From: Bacillota bacterium
GTDB lineage: Bacteria; Bacillota_I; Bacilli_A; RFN20; CAG-288
Length of the DNA: 12,277 nucleotides
Reading direction: 5' to 3'
Assembly (NCBI GenBank): GCA_023459795.1
Contig: JAEWSP010000012.1
Coordinates: 1-12,277, forward strand
Shown here: positions 12,219 through 12,277 of the stretch, one piece after another
Position numbering within the stretch: the stretch's first letter is position 1
Layout of the letters: every line of letters begins with the position of its first letter
Translations under genes and position numbers: made by a program
The notes under the pieces: generated by a model
Databases searched by the model: none
Told to the model about the DNA's origin: nothing
The model's input: the letters and a program-made list of their open reading frames with translations, nothing else

Positions 12219-12277
12219 ATGGATTCATGCATCAGGTCTTTTGACGGCCGCACTTTCTATGCGACAGATTTCAACTG
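12219..12277 (+). CDS. Start of an unidentified gene, cut by the window end
   Basis: The frame opens with MDSCIRSFDGRTFYATDFN and continues past the edge. The 'I-x-SFDG-x-x-x-Y' pattern resembles the first strand of some alpha/beta hydrolases, but 19 residues are too few for a call. The start is supported by the promoter and leader upstream. In-frame sequence above it meets a TAA at 12165-12167 with no other ATG. The ribosome site is weak (GGAAAGAAG, 12201-12209). Confidence 0.5.
   Translation, partial: MDSCIRSFDGRTFYATDFN

Overview
The window looks like a chromosomal segment of a low-to-mid-GC Firmicute, possibly an Erysipelotrichia-like gut bacterium. The basis is strong AGGAGG-type ribosome sites, short sigma-A-like promoters, U-tract terminators, a GntR-RCK_C regulator, a CsbB/YfhO glycosylation pair and a Firmicute-type IS3 end. 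The taxonomic call is inference only. There are ten complete or nearly complete genes, one of them broken, plus two genes cut by the window edges. I see no tRNA, rRNA or CRISPR array, and no gene-free stretch longer than 300 bases.

Left end (1-2919, minus strand). Bases 1-127 are the end of an IS3-family element that continues out of the window: a terminal repeat, a 30-bp perfect palindrome, a hairpin over the transposase ribosome site and the first eight codons of the transposase. It sits 25 bp beyond the stop codon of a large YfhO-type membrane protein gene. That gene has a one-base frameshift near its 5' end, at 2734-2737.

Regulator cluster (2991-4880, minus strand). A six-helix membrane protein of unknown function is followed by a short PucR/CdaR-type DNA-binding protein and a GntR-FCD regulator whose start overlaps the previous stop by 4 nt. 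They look like one operon read from an extended -10 promoter near 4910. That promoter lies directly behind the terminator of the next gene upstream.

Divergent pair (4983-7213). A BusR-like regulator (GntR winged helix, coiled coil, RCK_C ligand domain) is divergent from a 442-residue membrane protein with a large extracytoplasmic domain. The 227-bp spacer holds two convincing promoters, a perfect palindrome covering the regulator's own -10 box, and an 11-bp repeat in front of each gene.

DUF1538-PII operon (7307-9752, plus strand). A duplicated DUF1538 membrane protein is coupled by ATGA overlaps to two different PII-like proteins. This is the most system-like unit here: a probable transporter or channel with two dedicated PII-type sensors.

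Right end (9831-12277). A CsbB/GtrB-like undecaprenyl-phosphate glycosyltransferase (minus) converges on the PII operon through a two-way terminator. It is divergent from a helical, TPR-like protein with an apparently near-leaderless start. After that gene's terminator, a good promoter drives a structured leader of about 95 nt (two hairpins with complementary loops and a 12-codon Met-rich reading frame) ahead of a gene cut by the window end. CsbB-like enzymes supply lipid-linked sugar to YfhO-like proteins, so the two glycosylation genes in the window may act together although they are 7 kb apart.
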